64,000 nt of DNA from Acidobacteriota bacterium. Lineage in GTDB: Bacteria > Acidobacteriota > Vicinamibacteria > Vicinamibacterales > Fen-181. The translations under genes and the position numbers were made by a program. The notes under the pieces are model-generated. The model was not told where the DNA came from. It was given only the letters and a program-made list of their open reading frames with translations, and ran no database searches. Shown here in pieces: positions 1 through 7,851 of the stretch. The stretch spans positions 35,703 to 99,702 of the forward strand of contig PMZR01000043.1 in assembly GCA_003170135.1 (NCBI GenBank), given 5' to 3'. The stretch's first letter is position 1. Each line of letters opens with the position of its first letter.

Positions 1-307
1 CGTCGAAGAGCTTCGTCCACGGGCTGCGCTGCAGCACGGCGTCGGGCGCGACGAGCGTCATACGCGCCTGGTGCGCCTGGCCCATGGCGCCCCACGCGTT
101 CAGCTCGCGCAGCAGCGTCAGACTCTTCGCCCCGGTGACCACGGGCACCACGTACCCGAGATTGGCGAGGACCGCATCGATCCGCTCGGCGACCTGGCCG
201 ATGAAGGTCGTGACGTCGGCGTCGGGCGGCTTACTGGTCGGCGTGAACGGCGCCTGGGGCGCCAGCTTGTTCACGTCGGCCAGGGTGGCGTAATGGTCTA
301 CGGGCAT
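1..307 (-). CDS. Head-tail connector-like protein (partial, runs off the window)
   Basis: Read on the minus strand from an ATG at 307, this frame stays open to base 1, giving 102 visible residues beginning MPVDHYATLADVNKLAPQ. It follows the capsid and a further structural gene, where tailed phages of this type carry a head-completion or connector protein (Mu gp36-like position). The N-terminal pattern YATLADVNKL is typical of such connectors, which start with a helical region. The stop codon is outside the window, so length is unknown. The role is inferred from position; the reading frame is well supported. Confidence 0.6.
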   Translation of the reverse strand, partial: MPVDHYATLADVNKLAPQAPFTPTSKPPDADVTTFIGQVAERIDAVLANLGYVVPVVTGAKSLTLLRELNAWGAMGQAHQARMTLVAPDAVLQRSPWTKLFD

Positions 308-403
308 CAGGCCCTCTCGGCGGCAGCCGGCGCGGCCGGCACGTGTCCGGCCGATTCGCGCGTCACCTGGACGTCGCGCGCCGGCGTTCGCCGCATCGCA
401 CGC

Positions 404-1021
404 TTACGCGTGCGCGATGTCCGCGTGCCAGTACCACGCGGTGTACGTCTTCGTGGCTGCCAGCGCGGTCGTGTTGAACAGGATCGTGTCGTTCGCCGGG
501 TCGAGCGTCGGCGCCGCGGCTTCGCGCGCCGCCGTCCGTTCGCCGCTGGCCGTCGTGTAGACCGACCCCTGGACCGGCGCCGCCATCGAGATCGCGCCGA
601 GCCGTCGCTCGGTGCCGAGCGCGGCGCCGTACCCGACGGAGATGGTGTCGCCGCCGGCGCCCTGCGTCGGCACCGTGATCTTCGTGACCTTCGAGAACGC
701 CACCGCGCCGTCCTGCGTGCCGCCGGCGGGCGCTCCGGCGATCGTGTCGGTGGCCGCCTCGCCGAACTGGTTGAGCCCGGTGATGACGGTGCCACCCGGC
801 ACGCTCGCGGCATTGCCCTTCAGCCGCACGACGCGCGGCACGTCCGGCTGGGTGATGGCGGTGGTGACGTCGGTCGTACCGGCGGCCGGGAGTGCGATGG
901 CCGCGTGGATGTCCGTGTTGCCCGGGGCCGCCGGGTTCTTCCAGGTCTGCGTGTACGGGCAGCCCTTGAGCGAGAGAAGCTCGGGCACCAGTTGCTTGAG
1001 TCCGGGTCGCGTGAACGACAT
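404..1021 (-). CDS. Putative phage structural protein
   Basis: A 205-residue protein just downstream of the major capsid gene and upstream of the connector-like gene, all on one strand. It is rich in Ala, Thr and Gly with alternating beta-strand-like segments and no membrane helix or catalytic motif. I do not recognise a family. Its place between capsid and connector suggests a virion component such as an accessory head or decoration protein. A gap of about 60 bases separates it from the capsid stop, and GGAGGGACTGG precedes its ATG, giving a strong ribosome binding site. Confidence 0.6.
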   Translation of the reverse strand: MSFTRPGLKQLVPELLSLKGCPYTQTWKNPAAPGNTDIHAAIALPAAGTTDVTTAITQPDVPRVVRLKGNAASVPGGTVITGLNQFGEAATDTIAGAPAGGTQDGAVAFSKVTKITVPTQGAGGDTISVGYGAALGTERRLGAISMAAPVQGSVYTTASGERTAAREAAAPTLDPANDTILFNTTALAATKTYTAWYWHADIAHA

Positions 1022-1083
1022 GTCCAGTCCCTCCTGCTATCGGCTTGGCGCGGCGCTTGGTGGCGCCGCGGAAATCGCCGTGG

Positions 1084-2019
1084 TTAGGCGACGACCGAGT
1101 AGAAGAGGTAACCGCACGCCGCCGCGACGATCCGCGGATCCAGGATCTGGCTGACCCGGATGCAGTCGCTGTTCTTCTTGTCCTCGCGGTACTTGTAGAC
1201 CTTGCGCGGCTGCGACTGGAACGTGTACATCAGCGACGGCTGCTTGATGGCCGGCCGCGGATTCACGTAGGCGAGCACCGCGTGCTTGCCCCAGTTGTCG
1301 CCCAGGGTGACCGTCTGGCCTTCCTTCGCGGTGTTGCGCATCGAGAGGCCGACGAGCACGCGCTCGACCCCGAAGAACTTCGCGAGGAGCTCCTCGGTCA
1401 CGATGCCGAGCTGCGAGTACTTCACCATCTCCTTGATCTGAGGGTGCTGCCTCAGCACCGCCAGCACGGTGGCGCCCAGGATGAGCGTGTTCGGGTACAA
1501 CCCGGTCAAGGAGCGGATCGCCTCGCGGCCCGTGATCGTCACGTCCTCGAGCGGCGTGCTCGTCGCCCCCGCGTTCCACTGCGCGGCCGGCAGCGCCGAG
1601 TAGTCCTTCTTGTTGGTCGCCGCGTAGGTGGCGAGCGCGGTCAGTGGCGTCGAGACGGCGTTCTCGACGTTGTTGAGCAGCATGTCGGTCACGATCTCGG
1701 TCGTGTCGACATCAGCGTCGAGCGGCGCCGGCGTGTTCTTGCGCTGGCGGTCGTCGATGAGCTGCTCGAGGCCGTATTCCTCGCAGGTATAGGTGGAGGA
1801 CTTGTCCACCTTGTACTCGACCCGCGCGTAGTCGGCGGTCGGCGCCCGCTTGGCGTCCGGCACGTCGAAGCGCGAGTAGTCGTACGTGTAGTACGGCGCC
1901 GATTCGTAGACGACGGGAATCGTCGGCGCGATCTGGTCGGCCAGGTAGCCGGGGTTCTTGAACTGCACGCTGATGTTGGTCAGCGGGATGTTCGGGATCA
2001 GCTGGTTCAGGGTCGGCAC
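1084..2019 (-). CDS. Major capsid protein
   Basis: A 311-residue protein starting MPTLNQLIPNIPLTNISVQ, followed by a region of the form NPGYLADQIAPTIPV then a YxTYDYSRF segment. This opening (unbound-loop start, then an 'iAdqiaP.ipV' stretch and a 'yy.yd' strand) is typical of one HK97-fold major capsid family in tailed phages. Length fits. It lies between the decoration protein and another structural gene, and after the protease/scaffold gene, as in Mu-type head modules. It would polymerise into the procapsid shell on the scaffold encoded upstream. Confidence 0.8.
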   Translation of the reverse strand: MPTLNQLIPNIPLTNISVQFKNPGYLADQIAPTIPVVYESAPYYTYDYSRFDVPDAKRAPTADYARVEYKVDKSSTYTCEEYGLEQLIDDRQRKNTPAPLDADVDTTEIVTDMLLNNVENAVSTPLTALATYAATNKKDYSALPAAQWNAGATSTPLEDVTITGREAIRSLTGLYPNTLILGATVLAVLRQHPQIKEMVKYSQLGIVTEELLAKFFGVERVLVGLSMRNTAKEGQTVTLGDNWGKHAVLAYVNPRPAIKQPSLMYTFQSQPRKVYKYREDKKNSDCIRVSQILDPRIVAAACGYLFYSVVA

Positions 2020-2105
2020 GGTCTGTGCGCCTCACTCGCGGGTTGATGTTCCGCCCGGACGGCGGTCGCCCCGCAGGGTTACGAATGACGATTCGAGCCG
2101 CTTCC

Positions 2106-2486
2106 TCAGAAGCGGCACTTGACGACTTCGACCTCGATGATGTCGCCCGCGGCCGTCGAGTTGTACAGCGCGCGCGCGATGCACTCGTGCCCGGCCACCG
2201 TGGACTTGACACCGTGTCCGCTGGCATCCGCCTCGAGCCAGTCGCCCGGCACGATCGGCGTGCCCGACCCGTCGACCACGAGCTTGCTCGTGCCGCCCAG
2301 GCAGACCGCGGCGGACTTGCCGGCCGCGTTCGGGTCGTTCTGCAGGATGCCGGGGCACTGCGCGTTGGCGCCGGCGAGGTCCACTTCGTTGTCGTTCGCC
2401 GTGAACTTCACGAGGTGGAAGCGGTTCGCGGACAGGTCCGCGGCCGCCTTGAAGGTCCGGACAATCGCGGGGTTGGACTGCGCCAT
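2106..2486 (-). CDS. Head decoration / capsid cement protein (DUF2190-like)
   Basis: A 126-residue protein starting MAQSNPAIVRTFKAAADLSA. It has the small beta-barrel pattern of capsid cement proteins: a strand reading NRFHLVKFTANDNEVDLA, then a 'GDWLEADASGHG' turn and 'IARALYNSTAAGDIIEVEVV' at the end. DUF2190/decoration proteins of this length sit immediately before the major capsid gene in many phages, as here (87-base gap). It probably binds the outside of the expanded shell. Confidence 0.7.
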   Translation of the reverse strand: MAQSNPAIVRTFKAAADLSANRFHLVKFTANDNEVDLAGANAQCPGILQNDPNAAGKSAAVCLGGTSKLVVDGSGTPIVPGDWLEADASGHGVKSTVAGHECIARALYNSTAAGDIIEVEVVKCRF

Positions 2487-2528
2487 CGTTGTCTCCTGCT
2501 CCCGCTTGGGAGCGTCATGCCGCGAAGA

Positions 2529-2583
2529 AAAGGCCGCGCCACCAAACGCCGGACGTGTCCGGCGATCAGCAGAGCGGCCTTCT
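2529..2583 (-). terminator. Two-level hairpin followed by T-rich tract inside the head operon
   Basis: Between the protease/scaffold gene and the decoration gene the minus strand reads an outer stem AAGGCCGC (2581-2574) paired with GCGGCCTT (2537-2530), enclosing a perfect 18-nt palindrome with arms CGCCGGAC and GTCCGGCG (2547-2564). On the minus strand the outer stem is followed by TTTTCTTC. This looks like a leaky rho-independent terminator or an RNA processing site that could set the ratio of scaffold to capsid transcripts. Confidence 0.5.
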
Positions 2584-2678
2584 CTCTGCGGCCGTTATGG
2601 ATCCCACCGTGACGCGGCCTGCGTCACCCTTCGGCGCGGGTCATGAGGCCGCGCCTAGTGGGTCCGTCGGTTCGTGCG

Positions 2679-3959
2679 TTACTCGGCGAAGCGCTGCGCG
2701 GCGCTCGCCTGTTCGGCGAGCGACACGTTCTCGGCGGACACCTGCTGGTACGCGTCCCGATAGGACAGCTTCGGATCCGCCTTCATCTTGGCCTGCACGA
2801 GCGCGTCGATCTTGACCTGCGCCTCGCCGAGGCTGGCGGCGCCTTCGAGCCCGGAGCCGCGTTCGGTTAGGTCGACGATCACCGGTGCGCTCTCGAGCCA
2901 GGTCTTGAAGCCGTCGAGATTGTCTTCGGCGAACTTGCGCGCGAACGACTTCTCGAGTTTCTCGTCGATCTTGCCGGTGCGCTTGGCGTCGGCCAGCGCC
3001 TGCTCGACATCGCGCTTCTTCAGCGTGGCCTTGACCTCGCTCAGCTCGCGCGCGGTCTTCTCGCCCGACTCGCGCAGCTGACGGACCTCGGCGGGCTCGG
3101 CCGTCGCCTTGTCCTTCAGCGCGCGCACCGCGGCGACCAGGTCGCCCTGCTTGTCGACGCCGACGATCTCGCGCAGCGCGGTGTCGCACTTCGCCGCCTC
3201 GGCGACCTGCTCCTTCATCTCCTCGATCGGCGGCACGTCCTCGAGCTCGAAGTCCTTCCCGCATTCGGGGCAGGTCACGGTCTGCTTGCCGTCCGCCATC
3301 TTTGCGGCGGCCTTCTTGAAGTCCGGCATGATCCTCTCCTTCGTGTGATGGCCGTCGTGCACGGCGGCGGGCGCGTCTGTGGACTTGGTGGCGATTCGCT
3401 CGGCGATGGCGTCGCTCAAGACGACCGGGGCCTCGATGGGATCCATGCCCTCGAGGAATGGCCGATTCGTCAGCGCGATCGCGCGCAGCGTCGGCCCGAT
3501 GCGCTTCCCGGACGGCTTGTCCAGGAAGTTCAGCGCGAAGTACGGGCTGATGAACCGATACTCTTTGTTGGCGAGCCGGCGCGCGGCCGGCACGGTCCAG
3601 GCGGGCTTGGCCCAGAGTTCAGTGTCATCAGCCCGAAGCTCGAGATCCTTCACCCAGCCCGCCGCGGCGCCGTCGCCTGGCTGACGAGGTTCGTCGGACA
3701 GGTGGTCGTAGTCGAAGGGCAGTTCGGTCGGGGCGATCGGCGTGAACTCGCGGAAGTTCCGCAACATCGTCCGGAGGTCGTCGGCGGTGATGTTGACCTC
3801 GCCGTAGGCCGGGCTCTTCCACTTTGTGACGACCCGGGCGACCTGCACCCACGGGCCGATGACGAGCCCCTGACCGTCTGCCTGGCTCTCGTCCAGTGCC
3901 AGCGCGGGCAGCTCGTGGATGAAGATCACGGCGGCGGCGTCCGAGCGCATGGTCGTCAT
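2679..3959 (-). CDS. Mu I-type prohead protease with C-terminal scaffold
   Basis: A 426-residue protein. Residues ~20-190 match the Mu gpI protease pattern: a WKSPAYGEVNIT start, 'LPFDYDHLSD', 'AAGWVKDLELRADDTELWAKPAWT', and the closing 'YRFISPYF... LRAIALTNRPFLEGMDPI' segment. The second half is highly charged with a zinc-ribbon-like CPECGKDFEL near residues 225-235 and a long predicted coiled coil, typical of a scaffold that the protease releases (Mu I/Z arrangement). It overlaps the portal stop by four bases and precedes the decoration and capsid genes. Confidence 0.82.
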   Translation of the reverse strand: MTTMRSDAAAVIFIHELPALALDESQADGQGLVIGPWVQVARVVTKWKSPAYGEVNITADDLRTMLRNFREFTPIAPTELPFDYDHLSDEPRQPGDGAAAGWVKDLELRADDTELWAKPAWTVPAARRLANKEYRFISPYFALNFLDKPSGKRIGPTLRAIALTNRPFLEGMDPIEAPVVLSDAIAERIATKSTDAPAAVHDGHHTKERIMPDFKKAAAKMADGKQTVTCPECGKDFELEDVPPIEEMKEQVAEAAKCDTALREIVGVDKQGDLVAAVRALKDKATAEPAEVRQLRESGEKTARELSEVKATLKKRDVEQALADAKRTGKIDEKLEKSFARKFAEDNLDGFKTWLESAPVIVDLTERGSGLEGAASLGEAQVKIDALVQAKMKADPKLSYRDAYQQVSAENVSLAEQASAAQRFAE

Positions 3960-6163
3960 TCCCCGCTCCCGTCGTCGCTGGCTTTCGCCACGTAGATCAC
4001 GACACAGCGACAGTTGTCACGCCCATCGCAATTCGGGTTCGGCGGTAGGACCTCGTTGTAGCGCGGCGAGTCGATCTCCAACTCCTCCCCGTCGCACTCC
4101 TGGCACACGTCGCAGGTATTGGCGTCGAGGATGGCGCTGTAGACGCAGTACTCGATCGCGTCCTGCAGCGCGTGGGCGGCCGCGTTCCGCCCAAGTGCGA
4201 AGGCCTCGTTGATTTCCGCATTGGCGATGTGCAGCAGGTCGCCGTCGGACAGCCCGGCGAGGTCGCGCCGCAGCGCCGTCTCGATGTCCGCAGGAGACTG
4301 GCCCGCGCGCTTCATGCGCAGCGCGACGTTGAGCGCCGTCGCTTTCAGGCGGTCGGCCGCGGTCTGCGCCGAGATGCGCGCGGAACTGCGGAGAATCGGC
4401 TTCGCGGCCGTGGCCGACGCCGGCGCCGCCAGGGCGAGCGCGTCGGCGGCCTTGATGCCCTGCTGCTGCCGGCGCAGTTCGTGGGCGACCGTCGCGGTCC
4501 CATAGTCGAACACCCTGCCCATCGCCGCGATGAGGTCGGACTCCATCTTCCCGACGAGCGGCACGCGCACCTTGCCGGGGTCGATGGCCCCGGGGATCCG
4601 CGCGACCTCGCCGGCGAAGCGGGCAATCTGTTCGGCGCGAATCGACTTCAGATGCGCGACCAGTGCGTCCCGCTGGGTGTTCAGATGCGCGGGCATCTCG
4701 CGCAGATCGAGCACCCGCTCCTCGAGCGCGGTCGGCCGCCGCCAGAAGGTCCCCGCCGCGAGCTTGACCGCGCGGTGGCGGCGCTCGCGCAGTCCTGGCG
4801 CCTCCACCGGGCCGGCCGTGGCGCTGGCGCTGGCATCCGGCCTGGGCGGGTAGCCGAGCAGGGTGCGGTTCGTGTCTTGGATCTCCTGGTCGGCTACGAT
4901 GCCGCCGCTGCTGGCGAGCTTCTCGTAGGCCGAGGCGATCGCGTCGATGTTGGTCTCCTTGATGCCCGTCATGCGCATCGTCGGATAGCCGGTGACGGCG
5001 AAGTTGCGGTCGACCAGGTCCGGGATCACCTGCTTGTTGATGACCCCGCAGAAGTACTTTGCGATCGCCTCTTCGGCGTTCTGGAAGAACTGCGTCGCCG
5101 TCTGCCCGAGCGCCCGGTTCCCGCCGCTCTGCGACTTCCCATAATCCAGGAACTGGGCGAGCACGTTCACCGCGATCGCGCGATCGTGGTGCTCGATCGA
5201 CGGCAGCACCTCGACTCCGCCCTGGCTGCCCCCCTGCGGCGTGAGGATGTCGACGTCGACGCCGTAGGGTTGGATTAGGTACGACTGGTCGTGCGAGACC
5301 ATGTTCTCGAGGTGTACGATCAGCTCGTCGCGTTCGTCGGTCGAGAGCCTGACGTCTTTCTGGACCTTGGCGCGCGGGATGCCGACGCCGTACCGATACC
5401 CGCGGATCGCGTCCGCCTTGTACAAGGCGTCCTTGATCTTCCAGTGCTTGTAGGCGGTGCGCAGCAGCGAGATCCCCTGGTAGTTGTCGCCTTCCTGCCG
5501 GAACGTGAAGCGGACCAACTTGCTCGCGGGGATGTCGAGGAACTGGTAGGTGCCAGCCTTGATCGCCAACTGCTTCACCGAGAGCAGCTCGCCGTTCTCG
5601 TTCGGGAACCACTGCCAGATCGTCTTCGGCGGCCGCGGCGCCAGCTTCTTCAGCGCCACGTAGCCCTTCCACGGCCCGTCCTCGACGATGGTCCAGATCT
5701 TCTCGAAGAGCATGAACCCGAACGGCAGCATGAGCAGCGCCTGGCGTACGACGTCGTCCCAGTCGATGGTCATGCCATGGAACAGGTTCCACTCGACGAA
5801 GTCCGTCGCCTGCTGGTTGGTCAGTTGCACCGCCGCGTCGCCCGACGCGCCGGCCGCGTCGATCTCGCAGGCGGCCGACTGCACGGGCAGCGTGCAGACC
5901 TGCAGGGTCGCGTTCACCATGCCGTCCGATCGGCGCATCTGGTCGAGGTTGCGAACGCCCTGCGGACCTTCGAGCTCACCGAGATAGTCCTCACCGCGGA
6001 TGAAGCCCGACCAGAGCGAGGTGCCAGTGCCGCCAAGTTCTTGCGCATTCTGCTGCGGCGCCTCGACCTCGCCGGACGGAAATGGCGTCGCCGGGAACGC
6101 CGGCTGGTCGCCGGTGTTCGGCGTGGGCGAGAAGAACGAGCGGACGCGATCGAGCAGGCTCAT
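3956..6163 (-). CDS. Portal protein fused to MuF-type head morphogenesis protein
   Basis: A 735-residue protein. The first ~450 residues look like a Mu gp29-type portal (WxVVEDGPWKGY-type strand, 'IWQWFPNENGELLSVKQ', 'GGSQGGVEVLPSIEHHDRAI', 'LGQTATQFFQNAEEAI'). Residues ~490-735 look like the minor head protein of the SPP1 gp7/MuF family, ending in the cysteine cluster DANTCDVCQECDG ... PNCDGRDNCRC. In Mu these are two proteins (gp29 and gp30); here they are one frame with no internal stop. It lies between a structural gene and the protease gene. Confidence 0.82.
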   Translation of the reverse strand: MSLLDRVRSFFSPTPNTGDQPAFPATPFPSGEVEAPQQNAQELGGTGTSLWSGFIRGEDYLGELEGPQGVRNLDQMRRSDGMVNATLQVCTLPVQSAACEIDAAGASGDAAVQLTNQQATDFVEWNLFHGMTIDWDDVVRQALLMLPFGFMLFEKIWTIVEDGPWKGYVALKKLAPRPPKTIWQWFPNENGELLSVKQLAIKAGTYQFLDIPASKLVRFTFRQEGDNYQGISLLRTAYKHWKIKDALYKADAIRGYRYGVGIPRAKVQKDVRLSTDERDELIVHLENMVSHDQSYLIQPYGVDVDILTPQGGSQGGVEVLPSIEHHDRAIAVNVLAQFLDYGKSQSGGNRALGQTATQFFQNAEEAIAKYFCGVINKQVIPDLVDRNFAVTGYPTMRMTGIKETNIDAIASAYEKLASSGGIVADQEIQDTNRTLLGYPPRPDASASATAGPVEAPGLRERRHRAVKLAAGTFWRRPTALEERVLDLREMPAHLNTQRDALVAHLKSIRAEQIARFAGEVARIPGAIDPGKVRVPLVGKMESDLIAAMGRVFDYGTATVAHELRRQQQGIKAADALALAAPASATAAKPILRSSARISAQTAADRLKATALNVALRMKRAGQSPADIETALRRDLAGLSDGDLLHIANAEINEAFALGRNAAAHALQDAIEYCVYSAILDANTCDVCQECDGEELEIDSPRYNEVLPPNPNCDGRDNCRCVVIYVAKASDDGSGE

Positions 6164-6218
6164 GGGGTGGCGGCAGCGCGCGGCGTCAGGGAAGTCCGAC
6201 GCCGCGCGCGCGCTGTCG

Positions 6219-6968
6219 TTACCGTTCGGCCCAGCCCATCTCGAACTCGTAGGAGAGGCCCGTCACGGCATTGCTCGGGAACCACACCGTCAGCACCGCT
6301 GACTGCTGCGGCCCGAGAATGATCGGCGCGGTGGTCGTCACGATGCGTCCGGCCGTCGATCCGACACCGGCGCTGGCGTCGACCGTGCCGCACTGGATGA
6401 TCATCTCGTCGAAGAGGACCGGGATCGTCGAGCGCAACATTCCACGAGCGACCAGACGCGCCGACGAGCCGGCCGCCGGAGACGTGATGACGGTTGTGGT
6501 CGCGTAGTAGATCTGCGCGACCGATACCGTGCCATCGTCGCCGTTGACGTTGACGGGCACGGCCAGCGTGCCGCCCGACGTGTAGCGCGCGGCGGAATCC
6601 ACGACGAGACTGAAGTGCGCCGACGTCGCGGCGGCGGGCACGACCGTGGGGATGACCTTGATCGTGTCCAGGTACAGCCGCTTCGGCATCGGGTTCGTCA
6701 CGATGTCGTTGTTCTTGATGACAAACAAGTTCTTCGTGACGTCGTACGCCGCGTTGACGGGGAACGCGATCGCCGTGCCCGGCGTCGGATTCGTCGCGAC
6801 GAAGTACGAGCCCTCGTCCGCCAGCGCGTGCTTGCCCGTCAGGCCCAGCGACATGGCCATCTGCTCGCCGTAGCGCCCGCTGCGCACGATGCCGAGCTCC
6901 TGCCCTTCTGCGTAGGCGTTTGGCCTCACGCGCCTCACGACAGCGATCTGTGTGACGTCAACGGACAT
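6219..6968 (-). CDS. Putative structural protein between portal and terminase side
   Basis: A 249-residue protein starting MSVDVTQIAVVRRVRPNAYAEG. It is predicted to be all-beta, rich in Thr/Val/Ala, and ends with a strand reading LSYEFEMGWAER. No signal peptide or enzyme motif is visible. It sits 55 bases before the portal gene. A virion role (for example a capsid spike or fibre-like protein) is only inferred from location and composition. Confidence 0.55.
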   Translation of the reverse strand: MSVDVTQIAVVRRVRPNAYAEGQELGIVRSGRYGEQMAMSLGLTGKHALADEGSYFVATNPTPGTAIAFPVNAAYDVTKNLFVIKNNDIVTNPMPKRLYLDTIKVIPTVVPAAATSAHFSLVVDSAARYTSGGTLAVPVNVNGDDGTVSVAQIYYATTTVITSPAAGSSARLVARGMLRSTIPVLFDEMIIQCGTVDASAGVGSTAGRIVTTTAPIILGPQQSAVLTVWFPSNAVTGLSYEFEMGWAER

Positions 6969-6971
6969 GGC

Positions 6972-7160
6972 TTACTCCTCTCGCGCGGCTGTGGCGCGCG
7001 ATTGAGAATGACGGGGCGTGTACAAGGCAAGCGGCGCGACCTGCGCCGACCAGAGATTGGCGCACGCGAGATAGAGGCACCAGGGACAGAGCCGCCGGCC
7101 ATCGGTGGCGTCGGCCATCGGGATCGCGTGGAGCGAGCAGAAGGCAGGGCGCTCGGACAT
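6972..7160 (-). CDS. Small Cys-rich protein
   Basis: A 62-residue protein starting MSERPAFCSLHAIPMADA with Cys/His spacing C-x2-H ... C-x2-C (CPWCLYLAC), suggesting a small metal-binding fold. It ends three bases before the next gene on the same strand, which supports it being real. It is not recognised as a known family. Confidence 0.45.
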   Translation of the reverse strand: MSERPAFCSLHAIPMADATDGRRLCPWCLYLACANLWSAQVAPLALYTPRHSQSRATAAREE

Positions 7161-7270
7161 TGTCAGGAACGCATGCAGATCCTCGTGACTGGAGCACGCC
7201 GTGAGACGGCACGGCGACCGCGCTTGAGCTGCAGTGTGGAGAGGAATGGGGGCGAACGATAGACACTACC

Positions 7271-7310
7271 GGACGAAACGGCCCCAAACGGACCGAAACG
7301 GACTCAAACG
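7271..7310. repeat. Four tandem 10-bp repeats (GNCNNAAACG)
   Basis: The plus strand reads ggacgaaacg, gccccaaacg, gaccgaaacg and gactcaaacg without a break, so the AAACG core recurs exactly every 10 bases (one helical turn). The array overlaps the last codons of the HTH gene and extends just beyond it. Such phased repeats are usual binding targets for small DNA-binding proteins; the HTH protein next door or the terminase are candidates. Confidence 0.75.
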
Positions 7311-7501
7311 GACAGGCGATCGACGCTGCCGCGGGGGATTCGATAGTCCCCACGGACCCGCGTCGTGCCCGGCAGTTGGTCCGCTTCGATCAGTTTGTAC
7401 ACCGTCTTTCGGTCGACCTGGAGGATGACGCAGACCTGGCGCACCGTGTAGAAGGCGGCACGTACTTCGCGATTCCGATCGATCCGTGGAGTTGGTGTCA
7501 T
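7304..7501 (-). CDS. Small helix-turn-helix DNA-binding protein (excisionase-like fold)
   Basis: Sixty-five residues from the ATG at 7501. The stretch FYTVRQVCVILQVDRKTVY followed by KLIEADQLPGTTRVRGDYRIPR is the MerR/excisionase-type winged helix: a recognition helix 'DRKTVYKLIE' and a basic wing with 'YRIPR'. A GTG at 7552, directly after the stop of the preceding gene, would extend it by 17 residues. It lies between terminase and head genes, not near the integrase, so a control or packaging role is as likely as excision. Confidence 0.7.
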   Translation of the reverse strand: MTPTPRIDRNREVRAAFYTVRQVCVILQVDRKTVYKLIEADQLPGTTRVRGDYRIPRGSVDRLSV

Positions 7502-7552
7502 GGTGTCGCTCGTGCGCTCAGGAGTTGCCTTGCCCCGCCCAAGCCGCACCAC

Positions 7553-7819
7553 TTACTGAATGTCCACCGGAGTCCGCACGATGACCTGCGCGATTCCGAT
7601 TTGCAACGTCGGTGCCCCGTCGGCGCCGTGCTCGTAGCGACACTCGGCAATGATGTACTGCTTGCCGCAGCCGGTGCATGCGTTCGGTCCCGTGTTGAGC
7701 AGCAGCATCGGTCGGCCGGTGCCGCACGGACAGGTGGCCACCGCCGAGATCAGCAACGCGTGGGCCTGCGGCGAGCCGATGATCGGGACGTTCGGGTTCA
7801 TACTCAGGACCTTTCCCAT
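7553..7819 (-). CDS. Small zinc-ribbon protein downstream of terminase
   Basis: An 88-residue protein starting MGKVLSMNPNVPIIGSPQ from the ATG at 7819, with the ribosome site AAAGGAA seven bases upstream. It has a CPCG ... CTGC zinc-ribbon pattern and ends in a hydrophobic strand. It lies 32 bases after the large terminase stop. It is not assigned to a known family; proteins of this kind are frequent next to phage terminases. Confidence 0.6.
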   Translation of the reverse strand: MGKVLSMNPNVPIIGSPQAHALLISAVATCPCGTGRPMLLLNTGPNACTGCGKQYIIAECRYEHGADGAPTLQIGIAQVIVRTPVDIQ

Positions 7820-7851
7820 GTCGGGTTCCTTTCGTGATCGCGTCGATTGTG

